Assembly: GCA_040437565.1 (NCBI GenBank)
Contig: JBDOQK010000021.1
Location: 124,001 to 188,000 of the forward strand
From: Albugo candida
Lineage: Eukaryota > Oomycota > Peronosporomycetes > Albuginales
DNA length: 64,000 nucleotides
Direction of reading: 5' to 3'
The position numbers and the translations under genes are program-made. Below, in pieces: positions 46,291-56,510 of the stretch. The notes under the pieces were generated by a model that saw only the letters and a program-made list of their open reading frames with translations, did no database searches and was not told where the DNA came from. Position 1 is the first letter of the stretch. The number at the start of each line of letters is the position of its first letter.

Positions 46291-47950
46291 ACACCAACAA
46301 GGTATGAGACCGCATACCTCAATACCCTGTTGTCTTCGGGTGTAATCTCGCGATCTTAGTTCAAATGAGGTAGGACTTGAAAGTATTGGAAACAAGCTGC
46401 TGTATCTTGTATCAATCAAATACATCAGTTCCGTAATGGTGAATCTATATTGAACTTAAACAGTACCTCGAATTATCCAATTGCTTTGATCGATTTGCAA
46501 ATCGGTCTTAATGTCGCGCGATAAATTGATCAAGCATGTCAACAATGACAGGTTGAAAAGCCGAAATCCGCACGTGACGACAGTCATGCGAAATTTTTAT
46601 TTGTTCTCAAAGATGCCATTTGACAGACGAAAGTTGTCTTTTGGACGACGAGGGCGACTTCAACACTGAGCGAGATTCGCATATTACACAAACCAGGTTC
46701 ACTTTGGCTGGATACAGGTCAAACTCCCACTGATAATTGGATGAATATCTCAATCTGAATAAAATCACGTAAACGTCGTAGTTCTCACCGGACTCGGATC
46801 AGATCGCTCATTGCTGAGGTCAGAGTGCGTCATACTGCAATGGCTAGCGTTCGCAACAGACATCCATCTAAATGCCTGTGTTTTCGTGAATACTATCTGA
46901 TTGATTTCTCGGATGTCGCTTGCCATAATGGACGATTTCCAATAATTCAGTTCACATCTATCGCTCTAAATGGAATGAGACCTCCGGTGAAATGCCTTTT
47001 AATCAAATTATACTCTGCATACGCACTCAAAAAGGTATGAGTAACAGCTTACAGATCGGACTTACATAATNNNNNNNNNNNNNNNNNNNNNNNNNNNNNN
47101 NNNNNNNNNNNNNNNNNNNNNNNNNNNNNNNNNNNNNNNNNNNNNNNNNNNNNNNNNNNNNNNNNNNNNNACACCAACAAGGTATGAGACCGCATACCTC
47201 AATACCCTGTTGTCTTCGGGTGTAATCTCGCGATCTTAGTTCAAATGAGGTAGGACTTGAAAGTATTGGAAACAAGCTGCTGTATCTTGTATCAATCAAA
47301 TACATCAGTTCCGTAATGGTGAATCTATATTGAACTTAAACAGTACCTCGAATTATCCAATTGCTTTGATCGATTTGCAAATCGGTCTTAATGTCGCGCG
47401 ATAAATTGATCAAGCATGTCAACAATGACAGGTTGAAAAGCCGAAATCCGCACGTGACGACAGTCATGCGAAATTTTTATTTGTTCTCAAAGATGCCATT
47501 TGACAGACGAAAGTTGTCTTTTGGACGACGAGGGCGACTTCAACACTGAGCGAGATTCGCATATTACACAAACCAGGTTCACTTTGGCTGGATACAGGTC
47601 AAACTCCCACTGATAATTGGATGAATATCTCAATCTGAATAAAATCACGTAAACGTCGTAGTTCTCACCGGACTCGGATCAGATCGCTCATTGCTGAGGT
47701 CAGAGTGCGTCATACTGCAATGGCTAGCGTTCGCAACAGACATCCATCTAAATGCCTGTGTTTTCGTGAATACTATCTGATTGATTTCTCGGATGTCGCT
47801 TGCCATAATGGACGATTTCCAATAATTCAGTTCACATCTATCGCTCTAAATGGAATGAGACCTCCGGTGAAATGCCTTTTAATCAAATTATACTCTGCAT
47901 ACGCACTCAAAAAGGTATGAGTAACAGCTTACAGATCGGACTTACATAAT
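46291..47950. repeat. false direct repeat across a gap (780 bp each side)
   Basis: 46291-47070 equals 47171-47950 with 100 N between (47071-47170), including two identical 71-codon frames at 46825 and 47705. This is the longest unmerged contig overlap in the window. The underlying single-copy sequence is itself part of the segmental array (similar to 25900-26150 and 39940-40150). Confidence 0.9.
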
Positions 47951-48461
47951 AAAGAAATTGTATCTGGACTGAAGAGAGAATGAGAGTATCCCAAACAAGC
48001 TTCGTGAACTTTTGATCGCGAAGGCAGCACATGGATGTGACTATGAAAAGGATGATATGAAGTCCTTCTCACGGAACTTAAGACTCTAGAGATCGTTGGG
48101 TATACTGTTACTCCGTTCTTCGTGATCTACATCTACACTAAACCTTGCACAGCGTATGATAGATCTGGAATGAGGTCTGAGTCGTCCAGCATTTCACCAA
48201 ATTCAGTGAAGATTTATAAATTCGTGTGCTTGGAAGGTAGATATCCCACAGGCTCAGAGATAGAATAGTTGAGACTCCATCCGAGCATAATATTTGGTTG
48301 TTTCAAGTGAGTGCGTTCCCTTCTTTTTTCGTTGATTCAATCACGTCCTCCGCCTGAACGCTCTGACAATCACTTTCCATTGCGCATTCTCAGCGCTATA
48401 ATATCCAATCAGCAGCGATGTAGTCTAATTTCAGCAAGTAGTAATCATTATACTTGTGATT
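47951..48461. other. intergenic, no recognised gene
   Basis: Short frames only. A TGATTGG motif at 48457-48463 begins the CCAAT-containing stretch at the next gap. Confidence 0.4.
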
Positions 48462-48619
48462 GGATATAATCTCAAAGTGAACCAATCACANNNNNNNNNN
48501 NNNNNNNNNNNNNNNNNNNNNNNNNNNNNNNNNNNNNNNNNNNNNNNNNNNNNNNNNNNNNNNNNNNNNNNNNNNNNNNNNNNNNNNNNNGGATATAATC
48601 TCAAAGTGAACCAATCACA
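48462..48619. repeat. false direct repeat across a gap (29 bp each side)
   Basis: 48462-48490 equals 48591-48619 with 100 N between. Short unmerged overlap. Confidence 0.8.
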
Positions 48620-50018
48620 TCTCTGCATGCATTTCCTTCTGTTGCGCGCATACTTCCGGACAAGTAATTGCAGAGATGCATGAGCGGGTGAGATTACAGG
48701 TCGATGTCCCGTCGTAAAGAAAACTGCGAGCATGAGGAAACACGGTAGCTTGCTATTGAGCGTAAAATCGACCACGTAATGAGGTACCATCAACTACTAT
48801 GGCTATCGAAACACTTCCTGGACAAGGCGATGATGACATAAATGCACGTGGATACCGCACTTAGTACTAAATTGTTGGTACACGTTAAAACATCGAACTA
48901 GTGGCTATAGTTGTCAATGGACGGGTGGGTGGAAGAGTCAACTTCACGTTCACGTCCATGTTTGCATCTGTGTCAAAGCTCGTAATTCAATTTGATTTGA
49001 AGTGGAATGCTTTGATTTTGCTCAAAGGATACGTCAGATCATTCGAGAACCCGTAAACTTCCAACTTGAGCTCATGTCAATATTTGATCACATGTGAGAG
49101 ACCCCAAGATCAAGTCATCACACTCGGTTGTCGACAAAAGCTTTCCGGTTGATGAAAGTGTGCATGCTGTATGACCAGTACTCGCTGCTCGGAGAGCTGG
49201 ACGATTCTCTTTAAAGCAAATGAAGCAGGCGATAATGTATTTTTAAAATTCCATGGCTATACAGTACGAAGTACCATCGTTCGTTGTGGCGCTCAATAGA
49301 TTTGAGATACGAATCAATACGGAACTACTGGAAGACGGCTGTACTAAATCAGTTGATGCTGGAATGGGAAGACGACAATAAAACCAACTCCGACCTTCCA
49401 CCGCTCATTACCGTTCCATCGATGTGATTCATCAATATCAGAATGTAAATAAAAATTGTGAGCATCCCGCTTGAAACTTTCTCCTGAAGCACTGGCTAAA
49501 TGTCGGTATCTGCAGCTTCAACAGAAATTCCAACGTTAAAGCCGTCTTTTACAACAAAAGTATCAATCAGTGTTTTCTGACATAAATATTTTGATGGTAG
49601 ACGGATACAAAATAAGTACTTCGCATCGACAATTGCTGGAAATACAGCCATCATCGCAATCGATCAAATGAGTTGCAGTCGACGCTACTTATGCCATGTC
49701 CTATAATCAAATCCCCACTATGAGTACACGTTATAGCGCGCTATAGGTGGAAGTGTATTTCCGCGCTCTGAATTACTTCCTGCGTGACAGTACTTTGGCT
49801 CTTGCAATTTCTCACCCGAGCTGGTCGTATACGAAGACATATAATTTATGGAACGGTGTGGGGAAGATAGAGCATGCCGTCGAGTCTATACAGGGATCCC
49901 AGGAAGCAAAAACGAGTCATAAATGTCTACTTTCTATACTGCTCTATACAAGATACAGAGAGGTAAAGGCGAATTGCTTTCAAGTAGAAGAATACACGTC
50001 TGATGACTATACCAGTGG
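48620..50018. other. intergenic, segmental-duplication block
   Basis: 48690-48790 is similar to 52515-52610 (CTGCGAGCAT.A.GGAAAC, ATTGAGCGT.AAA). 49840-50018 is similar to 52890-53125 (AGAGTCTATACAG-type block preceding the next two genes). A plus frame at 49747-50229 overlaps the start of member 5 in another frame and is taken as chance. Confidence 0.45.
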
Positions 50019-50038
50019 CTGGATGCAAAGGATATGCA
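50019..50038 (+). promoter_or_regulatory. conserved upstream box of the secreted-protein family
   Basis: CTGGATGCAAAGGATATGCA, 111 bp before the ATG; identical to the box of member 6. Confidence 0.5.
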
Positions 50039-50078
50039 ATTTCTCGCACTTGATAGTGATTTTGTACACCATGAGTTC

Positions 50079-50097
50079 TAATAACAATTCTTTTTTC
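50079..50097 (+). promoter_or_regulatory. degenerate core-promoter-like motif
   Basis: CTAATAACAATTCTTTTTT at the position (about 48-51 bp before the ATG) where other members have TCACAACTCMATTTG. Only the CAATT part is kept. Confidence 0.35.
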
Positions 50098-50129
50098 TAT
50101 CCGACTCCCATTACCCAACAGCTTGACTC

Positions 50130-50660
50130 ATGGTCTCTCGCAATTGTGTACTTGTCGTACTCGGTCTTTGCAGTTATGCAAATGCTAATGTCTCATCACG
50201 ATATCTTAAATCAGAAGCTCAGAAAGTGAGACAGAATGGAATCAAATATATCTTCAACCCTGGCGACTGCCCCAATAACTTAAGGAGATATAAAAGTCAG
50301 TTATGCGCATCCACGTACACCAAAGTTTGTTCCGATGCCGTCGACTACTCCATCAAAAGAATACAAAACAATTTCTTTGATCTTTTGGATACGGAGTTGA
50401 ATGTGCAAAAAATTGGAGAAAGCATGAGGACTATATTCTCAGGCTTTCCCGACAATCCGACTCCGGATTCAATTAATTTGTACGTTGAACGAGTCAACAG
50501 GACGATACAAAGACAAGTAGCTAAATATGCAAAGCATCTTGACAAGTGGGATGATTCTGCTTTCAGGAACTATGGCGGTCCCTATTACCATTTTATCAAT
50601 AGATTCGCAGAATTTATTGTCTTGCGTTGCATCCATCACCTCGATAGAAAACATTTTTAG
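50130..50660 (+). CDS. small secreted four-Cys protein, candidate effector (member 5)
   Basis: 176 residues, intronless. Signal peptide 1-19 (A-N-A), then R24-Y-L-K-S28 exactly as in member 2. C47, C59 and C67 (spacing 11 and 7) and C167. YIFNPGDCP before and around C47 parallels YTFIPGQ in member 6. IFSGFPDNPTPDSINLYV carries the IF-x-G-x-P motif; the C-terminal block PYYHFINRFAEFIVLRC has lost HPK but keeps the hydrophobic pattern. Basic overall. Members 5 and 6 share upstream sequence over several hundred bp and form the youngest pair. Confidence 0.85.
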   Translation: MVSRNCVLVVLGLCSYANANVSSRYLKSEAQKVRQNGIKYIFNPGDCPNNLRRYKSQLCASTYTKVCSDAVDYSIKRIQNNFFDLLDTELNVQKIGESMRTIFSGFPDNPTPDSINLYVERVNRTIQRQVAKYAKHLDKWDDSAFRNYGGPYYHFINRFAEFIVLRCIHHLDRKHF

Positions 50661-51390
50661 AACAAGAAATTGCAGCATTCCATTAACACTGTAGCGCAAT
50701 AATACGTTTGCTTCTTTTGTTCCACTTCACTCGTTGTTCGCTTCTTCTGACGGTATGATACAACTTGTGGTGTTCGAATAAGACAAAGAATTCGAGAGGT
50801 CAACTACACACGAAAAAGAGGCCCACGTTTGCATTTCATTTGATTTCTCGGCATCTCGATTTTGCGTAAGTTGACCGCAATTCTCTCCGAACGAGACGCC
50901 TATTGTCATCCGGGCGCCTGCTATCAGTGATAGTAATCCGTGCTCAAACCGAACTTAGGCAGCTTTGACGCTTGTAAATGGTTTATATCGTTGCATGATG
51001 CCTTAGATAAGGTATATTACGCAATTTTCCCAGTATGCATGAACTCCAATGGGACGAATCGTTTACCAAGCTACGTTGTCAATAGAGATCGAGCATCTGT
51101 TCCGATATGAAGACTTCAGTAGCGCGAACGCCATTGACTACGGCGGGGCGGATCAGAAATAAACCTCGATACCATACGAATGTCAGGAGTCACGGAATGA
51201 TTGAAATGGTCATGGATCTCATGCAATCGATTTGGATGCATACTGACGGATCCATCTCAAATTGTCCATTAAGTGAGGATTCTTCCACATAAAGTGAGTG
51301 ATTTCAATCGAATTTACGTATAAGTCAAAAGCAATGTGATTGGCAGAAATACCACGCAAATCAACCAATCATAACCCCACATGCCACCTC
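50661..51390. other. intergenic with CCAAT motifs at its right end
   Basis: No gene recognised. TGATTGGC (near 51341) and CAACCAATCA (near 51363) lie 20-50 bp before the ATG that opens the next frame. Confidence 0.4.
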
Positions 51391-52880
51391 ATGCGTCCGA
51401 TCATTTTCCACCAAATTGAAAGCGTTTACGGCGTTTGTCGATAGCTTAGAAACACACGTCGTCCATTCTTCCTCACTACCAAGCGATCCTTTGCAAAAAA
51501 TGCGTCCATTGAACATACCAATTTCCTCACTCAGTAGCTATTCGAACGAATCCAAAACCACCAAAATGACCAAAACGAGTCGAAGGAACAGAACGACTTT
51601 GCATCCGCATGGAAATCAAGGAANNNNNNNNNNNNNNNNNNNNNNNNNNNNNNNNNNNNNNNNNNNNNNNNNNNNNNNNNNNNNNNNNNNNNNNNNNNNN
51701 NNNNNNNNNNNNNNNNNNNNNNNAGAAACACACGTCGTCCATTCTTCCTCACTACCAAGCGATCCTTTGCAAAAAATGCGTCCATTGAACATACCAATTT
51801 CCTCACTCAGCAGCTATTCGAACGAATCCAAAACCACCAAAATGACCAAAACGAGTCGAAGGAACAGAACGACTTTGCATCCGCATGGAAATCAAGGAAA
51901 GACCATTTAGAACCGTTACAGCATCCATCGACCAACCTAATAGTGGAAACATTGTCGATATGCGTGAATGCGTCGCGATTGTCTCGGGTCTTGGCGACGC
52001 AGGCGTTGGATCCATTGTAGCGATATCTCATGAGAATTGCGATGTCGAGTGGTATGGAGTCGTAATGTATATCGGAAACGATATGCACACATTGCGTTGA
52101 TTCCTGCTGTGTGGAATGAGTGCAGTGGGGCGAAACGCGTGCCCGTTTCGATTGGAATGGAAGTCAAAGTCGTCTTCACTAATTCATTGTTCATTTCGTC
52201 CGCGATCTCATCAAAGCTCCTGAGAATTCCTAAAGGGGCACTTCTGTGTCGACTTCTCTTCCATTTTTCATGGGATCCAAATGCGTGAACGCCTTAGTCG
52301 AGTCAAAACGGTTGGTTTAGAGCGTTCAATGACGACAATTGCGCTCGCAACGTCCAGAGGAGGGCCAACACATTACACACGGCTGATATCGATGTTGTCT
52401 AGTGTCGTATCGTTTCGAAAATGATGTCACGTTGCTGAATACATCGATTCGTTGCGTATAGTTCCTGGCAAATGGTTTATGGTGACGGAAATCATGCTTG
52501 CCTGAGCGTATCGATTCCGTCGCGAGAAAGGCTGCGAGCATAACGGAAACTGGAGAGCTCGGTACTGAGCGTGAAAATTGCCGCGTTTTTGAGTACTATG
52601 GTCCTCGCAATAGTCGAATTAGCACGATTTCCATCTTGATTCGGAATCTCTTTCTTCTTGGACAATACGACGATGAGATACATAGTACAGCGCCTTGTGA
52701 AATAGATTCAAGCACGTTGTACTCGACGTTGGTGATGCCAATTTGCGCGGAAAATCCTGTGACGTATAGTAACGCTTTCTACGCTTGATGCTCGAGGTAT
52801 CTTTACCGCCTTGGGGGTTTCTTCCTCCATTACTGGGCAACTTCACAGAGGCTTGGCATTTATCAAATCGTTCTTGGGCT
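51391..52880 (+). pseudogene. possible decayed gene, unrecognised
   Basis: After the CCAAT pair an ATG (51391) opens a frame that, despite repeated stops, reads protein-like in the same phase: FAKNASIEHTNFLTQ, AWKSRKDHLEPLQHPSTN and LSICVNASRLSRVLATQAL, with a 97-codon open stretch at 52498-52788. The density of stops is not far below random, so chance cannot be excluded. Many of the stops can be derived from CAG, CAA or CGA by one C-to-T change. The region contains a false repeat across a gap. No family recognised; 48690-48790 is a partial paralogue of 52515-52610. Confidence 0.3.
51448..51899. repeat. false direct repeat across a gap (176 bp each side) with one mismatch
   Basis: 51448-51623 matches 51724-51899 with 100 N between, except T at 51535 against C at 51811. 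The single difference suggests that the two contig ends represent two alleles or carry one error. Confidence 0.88.
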
Positions 52881-53125
52881 AAAATTCAATAAATGTAACG
52901 GCGTGAAGAATAGAGTATGCCGCCGAGTCTATACAGCGGGTTTCAGGCAGCGATAGAGGATGCAGATCTGATCGGTATTCATTGCTAATTTTCTATGGCT
53001 GCTCCCTATACAACAAAGAATTTCTATGTACCATAATATATTTCTTAGAGAGAGATAAAGGCAAATTGCAATGGAAAACAAGGGTACGCATCCAATGCTG
53101 TACACATACGTGCTGAAACGATCAG

Positions 53126-53145
53126 CTGGATGCAAAGGATATGCA
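53126..53145 (+). promoter_or_regulatory. conserved upstream box of the secreted-protein family
   Basis: CTGGATGCAAAGGATATGCA, 113 bp before the ATG. Confidence 0.5.
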
Positions 53146-53190
53146 AGTTTTGACGAAAGTACAAGTAATTTTCGAACATAGTAGATCCGA

Positions 53191-53205
53191 CTACAATTCA
53201 TTTTG
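53191..53205 (+). promoter_or_regulatory. oomycete-like core promoter
   Basis: CTACAATTCATTTTG, 48 bp before the ATG; the TTCATTTT part resembles the initiator. Confidence 0.5.
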
Positions 53206-53238
53206 CTATTTGTGTTCCGTCTGCCGGAAGCTTCACTC

Positions 53239-53793
53239 ATGGTATCTCGCAAATCGGCACTTGTGTTCATCAGTATCTACGGTATTGCAAATGCGAATGT
53301 TCCACCACGCTTTCTTGATTCCAAGAGGTCGCCTCCAACAACTTATACATTTATACCTGGCCAGCAAAGTCTTGACAATGTCAAGTGCCCAAATGCCATT
53401 TTTAGAAATAAGGAACGGAAAGGTTGCAAAATCAAAGATGTCTATGAGACAGAGTGTCTCAACTTTTTCCGAAATTGTCTCTATACGATACAACACGACT
53501 TTTTTCAGCTGTCCAACGGGAAGCAAATTGATGAGAAAGGTATCGCACAAGCAATGGAACCATACTTCAAAGGTTACCCCACTGATGGGAATCCTGCTCA
53601 CAGAACTTCGTATCTTCATGAAATCTATTTAGGAATGCTTGAATATATAAGCAAATTGATACCTTCAAAAACGGAGGTTGAGAAGTGGAAGAACAATGAA
53701 AATGTCTACAAAGGACTTCATAGTTTCTTTTTGAACATATTTGCCAAGTATCATTTCATTCAATGCATGATTCAGTTCAATACTAACCGCTAG
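53239..53793 (+). CDS. small secreted four-Cys protein, candidate effector (member 6)
   Basis: 184 residues from the ATG at 53239, chosen over the in-frame ATG 36 bp upstream because it gives the family's 19-residue signal peptide (A-N-A cleavage) and the 48-bp promoter spacing. R24-F-L-D-S28 follows. C50, C63 and C73 (spacing 12 and 9), an extra C80, and C176 near the end. YFKGYPTDGNP is the IF-x-G-x-P block, and GLHSFFLNIFAKYHFIQC the C-terminal helix. Closest to member 5. Function unknown; predicted secreted. Confidence 0.85.
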   Translation: MVSRKSALVFISIYGIANANVPPRFLDSKRSPPTTYTFIPGQQSLDNVKCPNAIFRNKERKGCKIKDVYETECLNFFRNCLYTIQHDFFQLSNGKQIDEKGIAQAMEPYFKGYPTDGNPAHRTSYLHEIYLGMLEYISKLIPSKTEVEKWKNNENVYKGLHSFFLNIFAKYHFIQCMIQFNTNR

Positions 53794-54847
53794 AGCAAGA
53801 GATTGCGCCGTCGGTTATTGTCGCTGGCGTTTCTTCCATGTAATCGGTTTGGTACCGTTTACGTATCTACTAAAAAACCGGTTACGAATCTAACCTAATA
53901 GGATAGGTGCGAGGTCTCTTTCTAGGTTCTCGTAAGTAGCCAACGTAACAAAAAATACACGTACTTAACTCGGTCTTCACATCGAATCGCAACACTGGAC
54001 AAATATGCAATCGACAGCGCTATCCTTTCGTTTGGTTGATATGTGGAATAATCGCACAAAGAAAAATCATCATAAAGCAATGCACATGTAAGCTAAATTA
54101 TCCATCTTGCGTCAATCTTAGTACAAGTTGTGGTCGTTCCGACTTTGGATGGTGGATAGAACAACACGCAATACTCCATGTCGTGGAAGAAGTCACAAAT
54201 GGATTGATGACAAGCAGAAGTAAGCGATCAAACACGCCCTGCCGGCAGAGATCTCCAGTAATCTCAAAAGGAAATGTCCGAGGCGATATATAACAGCTTT
54301 GAAGAAAGAGAGATAAAGACAGCATTTCACTGCAAGTCAAAGTAGAAGTCAAAGCGAGCACGCCTTTTTTCAGCAATCTTTGACATTTCTCCTGTGTAGA
54401 TTCTCAAAAGTGCTATTCAATAGTGATTGGGCTTTAGCGCGATAAAAAAATCAAAACGAAGACATAGCACGGGCGAGCATTGATGCACTTTGTAAATGTA
54501 CTGAAAGATGCCGTTGAATTGGAAATGAAAGTAGATGGATGATAAACTCATTCATTAATCTTGGCACCGGCAAAAGTATAGCCAGCAGAAGTTATAAGAG
54601 GTAGATCATGAAAGGATGGTGGTGAAAACTGTCATTGATTATGGTTGAAGTATGACTGTCTGAATTACGCTGGTAGCATTACCTGAGACAGCCTTATAAA
54701 ATGGTTACGCATTTAAGTTAGTTGTCAACGCATTAGAGCCACAAAAACACTTTCTTTTGTGATTTATAGCTTATTCAATTAGGATCATGGAACCCACACT
54801 TTGCGACCGCTTTGACACGTGTCTATTCAATTGTAACCGTATCTTTG
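53794..54847. other. intergenic, no recognised gene
   Basis: Short frames only (longest about 92 codons on the minus strand, overlapping an 85-codon plus frame). Nothing recognisable. Confidence 0.4.
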
Positions 54848-55171
54848 TTATTTTTGGCCTTTCGATCGAGGAGTGACGGAAGTGGAGGTTGACGGTGTTG
54901 TACTATCACTCTCGGTGGTCTTTCCTTTGACTTTACTTTCTTTAATACGCTTCTGCTCGTTCTCAGAGACTTCAGTTGATTCATCTTCCTTTTCTAGAAA
55001 ACCAAGGCGTTTGAAATTTCTGTCTATCATGTGGACGAAGTCGTTAAGGTCACTCGCGGATAATTTTGGAAGTTGGATCTCATTATCTGGAAGGGATTGC
55101 TTTCCAACCACTGGGTGCTGCCGGGCCGAGTAGAGCAAAACGGATGCCGCAAATGCCAATCTTTGAGACAT
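54848..55171 (-). CDS. hypothetical small protein with possible signal or targeting sequence
   Basis: 107 residues from the second ATG of the frame (the upstream ATG at 55243 adds 24 residues). The N-terminus MSQRLAFAASVLLYSARQHP is hydrophobic and basic and could be a signal peptide or a mitochondrial presequence. The middle (LPKLSASDLNDFVHMIDRNF) is helical in look. The last 50 residues are Lys/Glu/Ser/Thr-rich and probably disordered. I recognise no family and no cysteine scaffold. A plus-strand frame (55170-55424) overlaps its start antisense. Real-gene status is uncertain. Confidence 0.4.
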   Translation of the reverse strand: MSQRLAFAASVLLYSARQHPVVGKQSLPDNEIQLPKLSASDLNDFVHMIDRNFKRLGFLEKEDESTEVSENEQKRIKESKVKGKTTESDSTTPSTSTSVTPRSKGQK

Positions 55172-55243
55172 GAATCGAACCGTTCTATACAAATTGGTCC
55201 GATATGTGTTCGCAGTCGAAGGTGTATTGAAAAGTGACAACAT

Positions 55244-56480
55244 TCAATTTACCAAGGTAGCACTCCCGCGTGAGGATCTATTGGATGGGCGAGGATTCTC
55301 CGCTGGATCCTATATCGCAGGTATAAAAAAACTGTATAATTCTATCGTCTCGGGAACGCTGAACGCGACAACTGTGAACATGTCAGGACCTGGACAGGCA
55401 ATGAAACCTTTCATTCAAAGCTGAGTTTCGAATGGATCAAAATTGTCATATTCACAAATGATAAAAGTCAATCAAATGATATTAGCAAAAGTAAACCTTC
55501 TTCTCGGCAGAGAATGCTGCGAATCCTCCTGTCCAGAAGGATCTAATTTTTGATCTCCTCTGTTTCCTGATAAGATCAGACTGTGTTAAGATGTCTCACA
55601 AATGCGATCTAGCAATCTCTCGTTTTTTTCTAATAAATCCCTGATAGAATCCTTTCAAAGTGAATGTGCGTATATTACAATTCAAATCCTTCCAATGCCA
55701 AAACTTCGAATTGTGGATAATCCGGTCATCGTACCTAATTTAAAATTAAATAAACATTATATGTAGAATTATTCCTCATTATTTGTGAGATTATTGAGGG
55801 GTTTGATCCATATTTTTAAAAAAGATATCTTTTCGGCAACAATGTCAAGTAGAGTGAGATATGCATTTCACTACATGTGAATGCAGCGATTAAATTGAGT
55901 CGAGAAACATAGTTCTGCTGGCTGTTGCTTTACTAGCACCAACGAATGTCATGTAGAGGAACAGACGGACCATATGAAGCAACAGTTTGCTATTCGCTCA
56001 GCACTTTTGACATTCGAATTCGGGCCTCTTGATCGAGCACAGCTTTCGAAAGTACAATGATCAATATCGAACCCACCTGTCAAAAATCGAGAAAGCTTAT
56101 TGTTACAAGTAGTCCACCATAGATTTGCATTATAGTCGCCAGAATGTGAAGAAAAAAAGCGCACGGTTACATAAGAATACTGCAACAACGGTGCCGGAGA
56201 CGAATGTATTTATCAGTAATTCTCAGAAGCTTCTATATTGAGCCAATAGCCGACATACATCGCACACACATCAGTAACTCAATTGTAAAGAAAGAGTTCT
56301 CTCACTCACATGCATTTTTGGGACCCATAGACTCAAGATTCCAATCCATGAAAATTTACAGGTAAGCTGATTGTCTCAAGCATTAGTGCCTCATATCGAT
56401 ACATACCGGTATAATCAACGCCAGTAGAATTTAACGGCAATCACGCAAGTTACATAATACAAAAGAGAAACAGATTTTTG
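55244..56480. other. intergenic, no recognised gene
   Basis: AT-rich with short frames. It ends at the 5' side of the RTE-like LINE. Confidence 0.4.
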
Positions 56481-56510
56481 GGTGGTTAGGGGTGACGCCC
56501 TGCCTGGGTC

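Noticed and set aside
46825-47920. two identical 71-codon frames as a duplicated gene
   Set aside because: They lie in the two copies of a 780-bp unmerged contig overlap; the frame itself has no recognisable feature.
49747-50229. 160-codon plus-strand frame before member 5
   Set aside because: It overlaps the well-supported signal peptide of member 5 in another frame, runs through its promoter motifs and is not conserved upstream of member 6.
53141-53632. 163-codon plus-strand frame overlapping member 6
   Set aside because: Different phase from the four-Cys protein, no start context, and it crosses the promoter motif.
24839-53793. membership in the Albugo CCG or CHxC effector classes
   Set aside because: Neither closely spaced cysteines followed by Gly nor a CHxC motif is present; the first two cysteines are 11-13 residues apart.
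55170-55424. 84-codon plus-strand frame overlapping the start of the small protein at 54848-55171
   Set aside because: Antisense overlap, no recognised motif and no promoter-like sequence; one of the two frames is probably chance.
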